This document shows positions 63,905 through 64,000 of a DNA stretch of 64,000 nucleotides, piece by piece. The stretch is taken from positions 1-64,000 of the forward strand of contig NZ_LZIJ01000109.1 of assembly GCF_001667115.1 (NCBI RefSeq), in the 5' to 3' direction. Position 1 is the first letter of the stretch, and each line of letters begins with the position of its first letter. Source of the stretch: Mycobacterium sp. 852002-51163_SCH5372311. Lineage in GTDB: Bacteria; Actinomycetota; Actinomycetes; Mycobacteriales; Mycobacteriaceae. The position numbers and the translations under genes are program-made. The notes beneath the pieces are model-generated. The model did not search any database and was not told the DNA's origin. It saw nothing but the letters and a program-made list of their open reading frames with translations.

Positions 63905-64000
63905 GTGAGCGCATGGCAGGCCCCGTCAACGTCGGCACCTGTGCACGCGACGGTGACGGTCCCGGGCTCGAAGTCCCAGACCAACCGGACGCTAATCCTC
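63905..64000 (+). CDS. aroA: AroA, 5-enolpyruvylshikimate-3-phosphate synthase (5' part, runs off window)
   Basis: Starts GTG at 63905; the first 32 residues include [16 protein letters not shown], the EPSP-synthase N-terminal signature whose Lys contacts shikimate-3-phosphate and phosphoenolpyruvate. The order SRAP gene then aroA matches Rv3226c-Rv3227. The rest lies outside the window. Confidence 0.95.
   Translation, partial: MSAWQAPSTSAPVHATVTVPGSKSQTNRTLIL

Overview
The window is high-GC DNA from a mycobacterium. WhiB1, WhiB7, SigH/RshA, AdnAB, UvrD2, mycoredoxin, MoeZ, PdtaS, the 24-residue ribosomal protein bL37 and GTG/TTG-rich starts all point there. From memory of the family, gene order from about 8 kb to 48.5 kb follows the M. 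tuberculosis block Rv3193c to Rv3224, and the right end (SRAP protein, then aroA) matches Rv3226c-Rv3227. The differences from M. tuberculosis look like a non-tuberculous species, but the species cannot be named from this sequence alone.

Layout. 1-1350: 3' part of a membrane Ser/Thr kinase with a six-blade NHL-type propeller. 1.8-5.2 kb: a small integrative element (HTH replication-type protein, excisionase, tyrosine integrase, HigB/HigA-type toxin-antitoxin) lying against the 3' end of the initiator tRNA-Met gene. 5.36-7.9 kb: cupin, nitroreductase and F420-type oxidoreductase. 8-16.2 kb: UPF0182 membrane protein, YlbL-type PDZ/Lon protease, zincin-like protein, E1/cyclodehydratase-like protein and ABC1 kinase. 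16.2-27.9 kb: whiB7 with an elaborate leader, then DNA repair and redox genes (uvrD2, mrx1, nudC, a K+ channel, adnB-adnA). 28-43 kb: conserved chromosomal genes (lipV, an ATL protein, moeZ, a TetR regulator, rhlE, a ParA-like ATPase, a phosphatase, entC, a lipid kinase). 43.3-47 kb: the stress-regulation centre (whiB1, pdtaS, a biotinyl-domain protein, bL37, rshA, sigH). 47.2-48.6 kb: an SDR and a YbaK protein.

48.6-62.9 kb is accessory relative to M. tuberculosis. It holds a broken VapBC locus, then phaZ-phaC-fadD (a medium-chain-length type polyhydroxyalkanoate module, unusual for a genus known for storing triacylglycerol). Two PucR/CdaR-type regulators, a DUF3556 membrane protein translationally coupled to a phytoene-desaturase-like oxidoreductase, two SDRs, a small secreted protein and a 3-hydroxyacyl-CoA dehydrogenase follow. 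The conserved chromosome resumes at 63.1 kb.

Non-coding structure is rich. There is a WhiB7-type promoter, upstream peptide and Rho-independent attenuator before whiB7; paired CRP-like sites before whiB1; and a SigH-type promoter before sigH. Several perfect terminators are present, and at least four copies of a dispersed palindromic element sit at gene ends (7.9, 48.5, 49.0 and 63.0 kb), one of which supplies the stop codon of a gene.
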